A stretch of DNA of 64,000 nucleotides from Xylona heveae TC161 (Eukaryota; Ascomycota; Xylonomycetes; Xylonales; Xylonaceae), in NCBI RefSeq assembly GCF_001619985.1, contig NW_017264201.1, positions 186,001 through 250,000 of the forward strand. The letters run 5' to 3'. The position numbers were made by a program, and so were the translations under genes. The notes under the pieces were generated by a model. That model did no database searches. It worked only from the letters and a program-made list of their open reading frames with translations, and was not told where the DNA came from. Position 1 is the stretch's first letter. Every line of letters starts with the position of its first letter. Positions 23,139 through 34,198 of the stretch are shown piece after piece.

Positions 23139-24619
23139 ATGGCATCCGTGTATAAATCTCTTTCAAAAACTGCGTCCAATGGCGCTGACGCCGCCGACAA
23201 GCCCAGCGCCGGCGTCAAGCACAACCGCCAGCGAGTGTTGATGTTGACCTCGAGAGGTGTGACCTATCGGTGAGTGGAGGATCTATCTGTTCATGATTGC
23301 TCTGTAAGAGCGGAGAGCTTGAAGGACTATCCGAGAGACGGTGTTTTACATCGAGAAACGACATGAGGAAGAGAATGCAACATCGAGTTTAGATGGGCCT
23401 GGAGTGGGTAAATGGCAGCGCCGAATATCACAGGGAACGTTGAGGAGATTTTTTGTTTTGCGTTGCTACTAGGAGGACTTGACCAGACTTTCAACTGGAT
23501 ATCTCTAGGCCATCTGTTCGGTTTCTAGGCTCATACGACCACTGCATCCTTCAATTCTTAGACCAGAGACGATATGCCAGGCTTCTCCGCTCTCGCAACA
23601 TGGACTTTCCTAACGCAGACGATTCGTTGCATTGGGAAATCAATCACTAACAAGACACCCGCAGTCACCGACACCTGCTCAACGATCTGAATGCTCTTCT
23701 CCCGCATAGCCGCAAAGACGCCAAGCTCGACACCAAGACGAAGTTGTACCAACTGAACGAGCTCGCGGAGCTGTACAACTGCAACAACGTGCTCTTTTTC
23801 GAAGCGCGCAAGGGCCAGGATCTCTACGTGTGGATGAGCAAGCCGCCCAACGGACCAACCGTCAAGATGCATCTGCAAAACTGTACGCCTTGACCGCCCC
23901 ATCCACTTTCTCACACTTCACTCCCCTTTTCTCTCATCAAAACACACCTTCTAACCCGCTTCTTTTTCTCTAAACCCACAGTGCACACAATGGAAGAACT
24001 CCACTTTACCGGAAACTGCCTCAAGGGCTCTCGACCCATTCTCTCATTCGACTCCAACTTCGACAGCGCTCCTCACCTCCGCGTGCTCAAGGAACTGTTT
24101 ACGCACACCTTTGGCGTTCCCAAGGGCGCGCGCAAGACCAAGCCCTTTGTCGACCACGTCATGGGCTTCACTCTCGCGGACGGCAAGGTCTGGATCCGGT
24201 GCTACCAGATCAACGAGAGCGAAGTGGCCAAAGCATCCTCTTCCTCTAAATCCGCCGCCGACTCCTCTGGCTCCACCGCTGCTTCCACCGACGACCCCAA
24301 CGCTCCTACCTCCCGCAGCAAGTCCGACTCCGGCAAGGATATCAACATCAGCCTGGTCGAGATCGGTCCCCGCTTCGTCTTGACCCCGATTGTCATCCTC
24401 GAGTCCAGTTTCGGCGGCCCCGTCCTCTACGAGAACAAGGAGTTTATCTCGCCCAACCAGATCCGTGCAGAGCTCAAACTGGCCCGCTCGGTGAAACATA
24501 ATAAGCGCAGCGAAGCGGGTCTCGACAGACGCTCGAAGCGCGGCGATCTCGGTCTCGTCACCCACGGTGGAAAGAAGCGCGAGGGCGATGCGTTGGCGAG
24601 TAATCAGCTTTTTGCTTAA
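23139..24619 (+). CDS. BRX1: ribosome biogenesis protein BRX1 (Brix domain)
   Basis: Three exons: 23139..23269, 23665..23882 and 23982..24619; about 328 aa. The Brix domain starts with RVLMLTSRGVTYRHRHLLND and runs through NNVLFFEARKGQDLYVWMSKPPNGPTVKMHL and LKELFTHTFGVPKGARKTKPFVDHVMGFT, hallmarks of Brx1 proteins. It acts in the nucleolus in assembly of the large (60S) ribosomal subunit. A Ser/Ala/Thr-rich insert of about 40 residues (ASSSSKSAADSSGSTAAS) interrupts the domain near residue 210. The tail is basic (KHNKRSEAGLDRRSKRGD). The first intron (23270..23664, 395 nt) is the longest in the window; its CTAAC branch site and CAG acceptor are clear. Codon use is C-rich in exon 3. Confidence 0.95.
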
Positions 24620-25508
24620 TCAGTTGTGTTCCTTATATTATTTGTTCTCCTTGAATGAGTTTCCTCTTCGGATGATTCGTTCTCCTTGGATTACTTGTCT
24701 TAGATCTCACGTTACCCCTGGTTGAATTTCCTTTCCCTTCCTTTCCTTTCGCCGGATGGCTTCGGCTACAAGTGGATGTTATTTGATTAATAACATCCAT
24801 TTCGCGGTCTTGAGAGTTCGGGTCTCGAAAGTCAGAAGAGGAAAACGATAAGGGCGGAAAGTAGCATTCATTGTCCTGCTATTTTATTGCATACCTTAGG
24901 TCATGGCGTTGTATTGGAGTACTTTTTCTTTGCTTTCTTTCTGTCAGTTGTGTGCAAGGGAGGCGCCCCTGGAAAAGCAAGAAGCTCTAGCTTCTCATTT
25001 GATTTAATATTGTTATATATTCATTTACATTTGAATCAATTCAATCAATGATTTAACAAGGCTCAGCTTCGTCCCGAATATCAAGCTCAAATTGAATTTT
25101 GAATAATATAGATGTTTCTTTTTGTCTCTATATAAGATACTAGCTAAGGTATCTTTGGTACCAAGGGGTATTTCCTCCGTCATTCTGTACATGAACGCAT
25201 CAGTGGGTAGAAGAAACACATCTACTGGCGCGTTCATGTTGTGTAAGTCTGCAAGTCTTACGGTTGGATCCAAATCCGACATGTAACCAAATATACCCGA
25301 ATTCAAAAAATACCCGGAAAAAAAAACACCAACATCGATACCAACACCCAAAAACGCCCTGCGCGATATGGCAGCTCCTGCAGGATGCTCTCGCTCCTCC
25401 CTTTTCACATCGGACACCGGATGTCTCCCCAGGCAAACACAAACAACAGCCCAATGCAAAGAAAAGCGTCACGGAAGGTAAATAAGATCATATGGTCGAA
25501 ATCAATCC
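24620..25508. other. intergenic between convergent genes, no gene seen
   Basis: This is the 3' side of both BRX1 and the LPLELR-motif gene. It contains pyrimidine-rich runs (24725-24755) and A+T-rich sequence. Short frames at 25025-25459 lack protein features. Confidence 0.5.
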
Positions 25509-26777
25509 TCACATCTCAAAAACATCACAAGCCAAATCATCATTGAAAATATGTGAGGGTCTGCTGTGTGCGCGGCCCGTCGGTGTGCCGATTGTAGACG
25601 TTGTTTCAGGTGTTTCCTGCAGTGACGGTGACGGTGACAACGAAGAAGGCAAGGAGAAATAATCCTGAATTGGAGCTCGGCCTGCATCATGCTCCATGTC
25701 ATCCTTTAATCTCTTCGCATATTCTGGTGTTGTCGAGCCTGCAATTGACACTCTTGGCACGCCACGCAGGTCACGCAGGGGCTCCAAGACCGTTTGGCCA
25801 CGATGGTCGCCCCACGCGCCTCGACAATTGCCATCGATTAGCTTGACACGAAGTTCCTGCAGCTGCTCGCATTCCGCCAACACGCGGCACAGCTTAGCCA
25901 CTTGGTCGCGCAGGCCATCTGTCAGGCCCATTCCGCCATAATTGTACTTGACCATGCCGGTATAGCTGTCGACATGGTGCACGGTGATGTCAAACTTGCG
26001 AATGCGCTGCGTGTATCTCCCTGAAATGTACTCTGGAAAAGGGTACGTTCGGTTCGGGACCAGCCCGGAAGGAAGCAGCCATCTGTATCCAAATGATATG
26101 CCCGCCCATGCCACTTCGAGCTCGAACATGGCGTTGCCGTACATTTCTGTGGCGGCTTCTTCGTGCAGTTGCCTATTTGTAGCAAGAATTGCGGTGTGGC
26201 CCCGTAGCCACGCGTGCTTTTTGGTATACCCTGGTACCATGATGGTGGTGGGCAGGAGATAGCTGTATATCTGGTTGCGAAGCTCGAGCGGGAGCCGGAG
26301 CAGCGGAGAGGAAGATGCGGCGGAGGAGGCATCTGATGTAGCAGTCGATGTTGCGACGGCAGATGAGGGAGGTGCTGACGCCGAGCCAGGGCCAGGTGTA
26401 GACACCCGGCTGAGCGGTGGTGGCGTTGGTAGAGTGAAGCGCGGATCTGTAATTAGTGAAGCGGATGCGATGGTATGGTGCTGCTTAAGCTGTTCCTGGT
26501 CGTGTTCGAGCTCGCGGGTGTTGCTCTGGCCGGCAGAGCTCCGGGGAGAAGGACAAGAGGATAGTGGCGAAGGGGGAAAGGCTTGTTGGGAAGACGAGGC
26601 CGAGGGGGCAGTGAAGTATTGCCATTTCGAAGAAGACGAAGGAGAAGCGGCGTAGCTGAACCTGAATGGGGGAGTTGGCTCCACTGCTCTCTTTGTAGTG
26701 GTAGTCGTCGTGGTAGAAGACGAAGTAGACGACGAGGACGTGGACGAGGACCACGCGTATGAGTATATCGGCGCCAT
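25509..26777 (-). CDS. F-box-like fungal protein with LPLELRNQIYSYLL motif
   Basis: An uninterrupted frame of 422 codons from the Met at 26777 (MAPIYSYAW). The frame stays open upstream to a Met at 27083, but that extension looks like untranslated leader. The first 200 residues are Ser/Thr/Pro-rich and disordered, including a Thr run. Then comes LLRLPLELRNQIYSYLLP followed by LATNRQLHEEAATEMYGNAMFELEV. This is the pattern of a large fungal F-box-like family (sometimes called 2EXR-like) found in many filamentous ascomycetes. The remaining 150 residues carry the mixed alpha/beta sequence usual for the family (RIRKFDITVHHVDSY, LRVKLIDGN). Function is unknown. It is head-to-head with the F-box gene at 27512. 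Confidence 0.8.
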   Translation of the reverse strand: MAPIYSYAWSSSTSSSSTSSSTTTTTTTKRAVEPTPPFRFSYAASPSSSSKWQYFTAPSASSSQQAFPPSPLSSCPSPRSSAGQSNTRELEHDQEQLKQHHTIASASLITDPRFTLPTPPPLSRVSTPGPGSASAPPSSAVATSTATSDASSAASSSPLLRLPLELRNQIYSYLLPTTIMVPGYTKKHAWLRGHTAILATNRQLHEEAATEMYGNAMFELEVAWAGISFGYRWLLPSGLVPNRTYPFPEYISGRYTQRIRKFDITVHHVDSYTGMVKYNYGGMGLTDGLRDQVAKLCRVLAECEQLQELRVKLIDGNCRGAWGDHRGQTVLEPLRDLRGVPRVSIAGSTTPEYAKRLKDDMEHDAGRAPIQDYFSLPSSLSPSPSLQETPETTSTIGTPTGRAHSRPSHIFNDDLACDVFEM

Positions 26778-27511
26778 GACGGGTAAACCTGCTTCTGCAG
26801 AATGGCTAATTGATGAAGCTTTCCAAAGTCTAGAGAACGGCTCAAGCTCGGGGTTAGAAGTGCAAGGGTCAGCAGTAATAGTATATATGTGCAGACATGG
26901 CTGATGCGTGATTTGTATACACAGTTCGACGATCGACTGGGGTCCGGAAATCAGGGGTCCGGGCTCGTGTGACTGTTGTCCTCCCTCCGACGTCGGTCGA
27001 GCCACCGAAGCTGCCGCGGCTATTACCCCCGAAAGGCCGGGTAATGTCCCGTGGGTGGAGTAGAGGGAGCGGATGGTTATCATATCTTGGAGATAAAGTT
27101 ACGCTATGATTCACTTACCTAGTTAACCCTTGTCACTCCCATCTAATCATCTCCTTCTCCGCCTCTTTCTGACGTCCTCAACCAAACCTTCCAACGCCAT
27201 CATGATACGACGACAGAGCTCCAGTCTCATCGAGATGGCTGCTCTCTCATCGATCTCATGGATTGGGTTTACTATGTTTTGTTTAGCTGACGTTCGTTCA
27301 GGCCAGGTCGACGAGAGTTGATTAACAAGTAACTCTACGACTGTTTTGGACGTCATCTCCCTATACACAAACAAGCCCAGCATCTTTCTCCAACCCCTTC
27401 TCATATTCTAAACAGTGCTTGATTGAATATCAACTGGACACGAATCCCTTTTGCTGCAAAATATACATACCACTTTGATTTCGCAGCCCGCAATCACCAT
27501 CTACTACCACA
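26778..27511. promoter_or_regulatory. bidirectional promoter between two F-box-type genes
   Basis: About 730 bp separate the two divergent starts. The part next to the minus-strand gene stays open in its frame and may be a long leader. A CT-rich stretch on the + strand (27130-27190) is compatible with a fungal core promoter. Confidence 0.45.
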
Positions 27512-28912
27512 ATGGTGCTCTTCGAGAATCTCGCGACGGAGCTCCTTGTCCAGGTCTTCCGCTCCTGCAATTCTCTTGCCGACATTGTCTCTTTATCTTC
27601 GACATGTCGGCGGTTCCACAACGTTCTCTCGGGCTCACATAAGCTGCAGCTCCTGGCGCACGCTGCAGAAGCACAATACGGGCCTCTTGAAGACGCCATC
27701 CAAGTCGTGACACACAACGCAAGCCAACCGGCGCATATGATTCGCCAAGTGCCCATCTCACTTGCACTACTCCGTCAGATTGTTGCCGTCGGTCGCGTCG
27801 CCGTGCAATGGGAAGATATTTACCCTTTGAAAAAGTGGAAACACAACTATGAAGAGCGACGCCTCCTGGAGCCTGCCGAGCGACGGCGGTTCCGCCGCGC
27901 CTTGTACCGTCTGTGGCTCTACACAAGGGCGTTTCATAATCGAGCACATCCCCGTGAGACACGACTATACCGGCCCATTGTCCTTGAGCGCGCCGCTCTC
28001 CTGCACAACTGGACCACGGCCGAGCTCGCAGACATTGAAGACGTGCGTGAAATCGTCCGCGACGTGCTGCAGTCGCAAATATGTCCCAGTAACGGGACGA
28101 TTCAGCGGAAATTCCGAAAACGGTTTCCGGATACAGACACGCAGTTGTTGTTCAATGTCCATTTGAACTATCCACCTCCTGCGCCGTCATTGCATACGTA
28201 TTTTACCCAACCGCAGAGCAATATGCCATCTTATGCACAAGCTACTGCGTCTTCGATAACCATTTCCCTGCCATCACAGCATGAATCGGCCGTCGCCGGC
28301 ACGCTTGACGCAGGAGGAACCACTGAAGAAAATGCCGAGGAGACCGACGCTCTCAACCCACCATCAGCATTCGCAAACACCTTTTACTCCTATTCTCCAT
28401 ATGACGGAGCTTCTTCCTACTCAGCATCTTCTCGCACCTCAGCGCCCGCATCATCAACAACATTCTCATCCTGGCCCCCGCCGCCACTCTCCTCCTCTCT
28501 AGCCAACAATGCTAGCATCGTCGGAGGACATTACGCGCCCGGAAGCGGAAGAAACACGTACTTTTCCAAATCCCCCTTTGCATCACGAACGCCAACTTCC
28601 AAATACCGCCCAACCCCGACCCACGAGCCCGGCGCCGAGGGCTGGGGTGACGAAATCCCACACTACTATGTCGTCGAGGACATGCTCAAACTCGACCCCG
28701 CCCAGATTCTCTACCTGCGCTCCCACGCCCCGTTTAAGCGCCAAGTCGAGCAGTTCGTCCGCAGCCTCGGCGACTGGTTTGAGAATAATGGCGAAACATT
28801 TTCCCAGACCCTCGAGTGGGTCCTGGATGAGCGTGGTACGTGCGTGGATGAGTTTAGGGAACTGCTTGAGGGTGGGGATATTGGTGTAGTTGGAAAGACT
28901 CTTGAAATTTGA
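27512..28912 (+). CDS. F-box domain protein
   Basis: A single exon of 466 codons. The F-box is at the very N-terminus: MVLFENLATELLVQVFRSCN, then SLADIVSLSSTCRRFHNVLSG. It is followed by an alpha-helical region (RRRFRRALYRLWLYTRAFHNRA). A Ser/Pro-rich disordered middle spans about residues 235-370. The C-terminal helical segment is conserved-looking (YYVVEDMLKLDPAQILYLRS, QVEQFVRSLGDWFENNGETF). It is likely a substrate receptor of an SCF ubiquitin ligase; no substrate can be inferred. The start matches a good context (CACAATGG). Confidence 0.88.
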   Translation: MVLFENLATELLVQVFRSCNSLADIVSLSSTCRRFHNVLSGSHKLQLLAHAAEAQYGPLEDAIQVVTHNASQPAHMIRQVPISLALLRQIVAVGRVAVQWEDIYPLKKWKHNYEERRLLEPAERRRFRRALYRLWLYTRAFHNRAHPRETRLYRPIVLERAALLHNWTTAELADIEDVREIVRDVLQSQICPSNGTIQRKFRKRFPDTDTQLLFNVHLNYPPPAPSLHTYFTQPQSNMPSYAQATASSITISLPSQHESAVAGTLDAGGTTEENAEETDALNPPSAFANTFYSYSPYDGASSYSASSRTSAPASSTTFSSWPPPPLSSSLANNASIVGGHYAPGSGRNTYFSKSPFASRTPTSKYRPTPTHEPGAEGWGDEIPHYYVVEDMLKLDPAQILYLRSHAPFKRQVEQFVRSLGDWFENNGETFSQTLEWVLDERGTCVDEFRELLEGGDIGVVGKTLEI

Positions 28913-30170
28913 CACCCCTTCCCCCTTTAGCGTTTTCTGCGGTTTGGCATTATCTGTTATTCCTTTTTTTTTTTCCTTTTTTTTTAACTTTCCCTTTTTC
29001 CTTTTTTTCTTCTTCTTCCCTGTTCCACTTGATCCCATTCATTGGGTTCTCCCTTACGAATTTCTATTCGAGTTCCTTCACTCTGTCATACTCTGTCATA
29101 ACATAGCTGCACATCAGGATATTAATGCCTCTGATAAAACTGTGCCTCAATCAATCACATATCAACATCAATATCAAGTATCAAGTTACAAGTGACAAAG
29201 GATATGACGGTGCTAGTACCGCACCATCCAGACTTCCAGCGATAACGATACCAATATCAAACGTCCTTTACTGAAAAACGGTTCTTCGATACGAGAAAAG
29301 GAAGAACTTAAAAACGGGAGGGAAGGCCCAAGAGGTCAAACCGATTGGGAAAAAGAAGAAGAACAACGAAGAGATGAATGGAAAAGGAGATACAAACGGA
29401 TCGGATCGGATCGTGGAGAAGAAAGAAGAACTGAAAAGGGGTCTGTCAAACGGGCCCTGTCATTTGTCAAACGCGGTCTGTCAAACGGAAAAGAAGAAGC
29501 ACTCTGAAAAAAAAAAGAAAAGGCAAAGGAAGAGGAAAGGGAAAGGAAAGGGAAACATGAAAAAAAGAAGAAGAAAAAAGGAAGAAAGAAAGAAACCACC
29601 CAATCCGTATCAGTATTCCATATCGCGTTGACCATTGACACGTTGACCATTGACCATTGACCATTAGCCATTGACCATTGACCATTAGCCATTAGCCATT
29701 GGCGCGTTGAATGTTGATGCATTGCAACCAAGCATCGAGCATCGAGAATCGAGCATTTGATCAAAAGTTCGTAAAACACTAAGTAGCCCATCTGAGCGGC
29801 CCTCCTCTACTCCTTGCTACGACAACGACAACATAGAAAAACTCTTTCTCCATGCACGGTCTCTGGGTTCAGCCGGCGTGCTTGTACCAACATTCAACTT
29901 CCACGCTCCAAGATACGCTCCGTGTCGTATCAGGAATCACAGATGAAAAGAAAAGAAAAAAAGTCTGGTGATAAGTATCGTATTTTTCGTGTCGCACGTC
30001 GGAACAGGACGGGCGATGAGGACGTGGACGGCAGAGAGGAAAGGAACCGGGTAAGGGAGTAATAGGGACAAAAGGAGAAGAGACAGGGGAAATAGGGACA
30101 AGAGAAAAGGGCAGGATAAATAGAAGGGAGAAAGGATAAGAGGAAAAGGGAAAGAGACTCCAATTGTCAG
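28913..30170. other. intergenic between convergent genes, rich in simple repeats
   Basis: This is the 3' side of both the F-box gene and hdaA. It begins with T-rich runs (28955-29020), continues with a long purine-rich tract (about 29340-29590), a heptamer tandem array (29626-29710) and a second purine-rich tract (about 30040-30165). No gene or RNA gene is recognised. Confidence 0.6.
29626..29710. repeat. heptamer minisatellite (TTGACCA / TTAGCCA)
   Basis: About ten tandem copies of a 7-bp unit, alternating TTGACCA and TTAGCCA, flanked by GCGTTGA on both sides. The array lies in the intergenic space beside hdaA. Confidence 0.9.
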
Positions 30171-33100
30171 CTACTCAGAACGACCAGGTCCAGAGGCAGG
30201 ACCAGGCGCGGGATTCAAAAGCGAGGAAATCTTTGGCGTGGTCGATGGAGATCTGGACACGGAGGCTGACGAGGCGGACGCAGCAGGACCAGCGGGAGCA
30301 GAGAGGCCAGCTGGGACAGAAGGTGTCGGTGTGGCTGATACAGAGAGGGGACTCTTGCTTGTGACTTTAGGTCTGGGTCTTGTGGCGATTCCTCCATTGT
30401 TGTTGTTATTATTATTCTTCTTCTTCCCATTGCCGTTACCGTTTCCATTACCCTTGCCACCATTGCCGCCATTACCGCTGCCACGAGGAAGCCGACCTCC
30501 AGTAGAAGAAGAAGAGGGAGTGACGCTGACAGGTATGTCTTGAGACGCCCCTCTCTTGCGTTTTGAGCCATTGTTGTTGTTATTGTTGTTATTCTTGGCT
30601 TTGGTAGAAGCAGAAATAGGCACAGAAGTAGCGCGGCCTGGCGGAGTAGCAGCAGGAACAAACATAGACGCGGGCTCATCAAGATCCATAGTTTCTTGGC
30701 TCGTGGTAATTGATGGAATTGGCGGCGCGTTGGTAGAAGTTGACATGGCCACGGATGCGACAAAGGCAGGGGCAGGATTTATGCTGGTGTCTGTACCGAC
30801 TATAGGAAGCTCTGCCTGGCTGGTGGTCATGACGATATCTCCTCGCTTGGGAGGTTCCAGTGCTTGCATGCCTACTTCTTCCGCAGCGCCTGCAATGTTA
30901 CCAGAGGTCTCGGTCTTGTCCTTTTCTACTGCTAATTCATCTGATACCGTTTCTGCAACAATGACCCTGTCAAGAATGAACTTTTGGATTTGTTGTTGGT
31001 GAGCATGAAGCATTTCGTTGAGCCCGTTTTGAGGAGACTTGATCAGGTTTCCAAACTTCTTCTTTGGACGTCGGCGGTCTGGAGACCACACGAGGTGGGT
31101 GCCGGAGACAAAAACCATCGAGTTCTATTGCGAGAATTTCAAGTTAATATCACTGGCATCATGGATACAGTGTATTTGAGACGATGAGAGAAAAAAGATG
31201 ATAGCATTATGAAGTTGGAACTTATCGGGAGGCAAGACTAGCAGTGGAAATTCAGGCCTCTTTGATAAAGTTCTTCTACTTACCTTGTGATACCAAAGTC
31301 CTGCATAGTCGTCGGTTTGAGACGTAACCGGTCGAAGAGGGTTTTCCGAGAGAACGTTGACGACGCCAGTGACATGGTCGCGAGATTGCTCTAATTTTGG
31401 TAAGCTAATTAGCAATTTTTCGTGCTTCCCAATTGGTGCAGAAGAGGAGAAAAAGAACAAGTTGAGTAGAAAAATGTCAATGAAAATTGTGACAAGAACG
31501 AAATGAAACCCTAGATTGCAGGCAACTTACCTCGTGCAGTGAGGATATGAAGCAAGCCTTGGTAGGCGTCTCCAATGCCCATGAAGAAGATCTCGGTTGA
31601 ATCATTGATTCTTTGAGTCATTAGCATCCAACGCTCTCTGTATTCTGGTAGCGCCTATACTCACTCGATATAATTCTCCCACAGATAGACAGCAAGCTGT
31701 TCCGTCGCTTTGAAGCGTCGTGCCCGGTCTTCTTCGACGTACCCTTCCCAATCCTGTATTGCTTCGGCTCAGCAAATATGTCAAAGTCCAATGAAGGGAT
31801 AAAACCTACGTCATCAAGCCCAGTGAGATGCTTTGGGATGTTAACATCAATCACTCCAAATCCTTGCTTAACAGCCCAATCAATATAATGTTTTACCATA
31901 TCAGTCTTCCAAAATTAGCTGTATTCCCGCAGTCGGGTCAGAATCAACCTACAAGCCAAGCGTTATGGAGCTCGAGTTTCGCTGTCGAAGGATTAGGCAC
32001 ACCAAGAATCTCAGGACTATACTTCTTTATCAGCTTCTTATCAGGGGAAAGAATACGTCTATGAAACATACGGATCATGAAAAATGACGAGAAGCGGATT
32101 TGCTGCATGGTAATTTGGACTATGACTGTCAGCAACGTTTCAAAAAAGCCAGTACCATCAATCGCTTACGTCGCAACGACCTGATTCTGAAATGAGACTG
32201 AAAGTTCGTCTCTTAGAATGAAGAGGCAGATCATCTTGTACTTATCGTACAAGAATCGGCTCTGATAGGCACGGATAATATCTGGTTGTCTACTCAGCAA
32301 ACACAACTTTACTACCGGAAAATATGTATTCCACCCACCATGCATCCGTTCTCCACCGAGCTTATGTTTGGCAGCTAGAAAGAGTCAGGGATTTTCTTCA
32401 GGTGCAGCCGCCAAGAAGCACTTACCGATATCTATATCAGCCGTGTACATGCAACGCCAGTGCTTCGATTGCATTCTTGCAACTTGATGAACCGTATCTA
32501 TTGCGGCCTTGCAGGCTACAGGGGGGTCCAATCTGTCCGGTGGCTCTCCGAGTAGGGTGCGAGTGACTGCGAGAGCAGACTTGGAAATCGAATTTAAATT
32601 ATACCCACCCTATATGCCGTCAGCATTGTTCTTCTAAGTCTCGTCCGGCAAAGGGGCCTTGCCTCCAGACAAACAGCCAGCTTCCCTTTGGCAAGGCTCA
32701 TGAGCATTCGTGTCATGTGTCCATAGCAAGGAGGGGTCACAAAACACCCCCCGAGAGTATCTCCAGCCGCAGCATCGAAGCCAGCAGCGACTAGTACATG
32801 TTAGGTAGCACAATGAGCAGCTTCTGTAAAGAAGACGTGACTTACTGATGACCAAATCCGGATCGAACTCGTAACCAATGGGCATTACTATATTTTGAAA
32901 TGCATACATATAGTCGCCGTCACCCATGCCCTGGGATGGCCAAGGGATGTTCACGTTTCTATATTGATAAGAAAAACTTAGTGCGATATTGCAGACATGG
33001 GCACGAACTGTATGACTTACTTGCCAATTCCTGGCCCTTCTCCACACATTCGAGCACCACCATCCGGTCCATGCGGGTAAAAGCGTCCGTCATTATAAAC

Positions 33101-34198
33101 ATGAAGAGAAATATAGAGGACATTTGGGTCTTCGTAGAATGTATTCTGAATGCCATTACCTGCCAAGCATTAATTTTTTTTATCTCGAGCAGGAGCTGGG
33201 GTTCCATTACCGTGGTGCACATCCCTGGGAGTCGTCAGTATTAGAACATACCGTTTAATAAATTGGGAGATCAAGCTTACCAATCTAGGATAAGAATCTT
33301 TCTACACTTGTCCCCAAACTCTTTTTGGCAAACACGGGCAGCGACAGAGACATTGTTGAAGCAGCAGAATCCCATGGTGCGGTCAATTTCTGCGTGATGG
33401 CCAGGAGGGCGGATCACGGCAATGGCATTCTTAACCGTGCCATTAACGACCGCTCGGCACGTCTCAATGGCTCCACCAACTGCTAGAGTGGAGGAAAGGA
33501 AGGACAGGTTGTTGAAATAAATTGAATCGTGGTGATTAGCAAGTTCAACAAGGTCGTTATCGTAAAGTTCTAAACCAAAGATTAGCATCAAAAGCAGGCC
33601 TATGAATGTGGATCAAAGAAAAATTCTTACTCTTCGTTGATTGAACAAAGGCGTAATGGGTTTGAGTGTGAACCAGGCAGATTTCATCAGGTGTAGCCTC
33701 CCGGGCAGGGATGCGGTAAAGCGTCTCGCCACCTAGTGGGAGGTTGCCTGCAGGGGGGCAAGGAGCAGAAGGGTCTTGAACAAGTCCCGCCTGACAAAGC
33801 TCATTATAAATATAAACAATCCGACGTGGATCTTCCGGGTGATGTTCCTGTACGGGCTTGACTTCTGCATGGAATCTCATCCGAACGTCGTAGCAAAGAC
33901 CGGTAGGGAGCGATGCAAAGGGTAGAGGCCTCGGGAGCCAGTTGACTGGCGTCATAGCCGCGCGTCTAATCTCTCTGGCTTCTGCTGTCATCTCCTCAAT
34001 CTTAACAGAAGGCTCCGCTCTTGAGAAAAGCGTGGGAGATTCTGGGTTTGGGAGTACCGAGGGAGCAAGCACAGGGTCAGAGTTCAGGCCAGAAGTAAAA
34101 ACAGAAGGATTGATCGTGACAGGCTCGTCAGGTTGAGCTTCGGAAGCCATGCCAGTAAAGTGGTCAGACATCTCCGTGTCTTGGTCTGGTGGTATCAT
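30171..34198 (-). CDS. hdaA: class II histone deacetylase HdaA/Hda1 with C-terminal Arb2 domain
   Basis: Sixteen coding exons join in frame: 34198..33631, 33569..33281, 33224..33211, 33159..33021, 32958..32846, 32790..32663, 32609..32426, 32374..32339, 32281..32170, 32119..32072, 32016..31953, 31905..31810, 31753..31665, 31610..31531, 31390..31284 and 31124..30171. The product is about 1006 aa. The deacetylase domain (about 110-465) has [42 protein letters not shown] and LEGGYN, covering the zinc ligands and catalytic His pair. An Arb2-type domain follows ([28 protein letters not shown]), as in Hda1/HdaA/Clr3. The last 280 residues are Ser/Thr/Pro-rich with two poly-Asn runs and Gly-Asn repeats. 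HdaA removes acetyl groups from histones to silence chromatin; in aspergilli it affects secondary-metabolite genes. Exon 3 is only 14 nt, and intron 6 uses a GC donor. An alternative start (MSDHF, 34171) is possible. Confidence 0.95.

Noticed and set aside
26778-27083. N-terminal extension of the LPLELR gene to a Met at 27083
   Set aside because: The extra 102 residues are not conserved-looking and the MAPIYSYAW start gives a more natural N-terminus; treated as possible leader.
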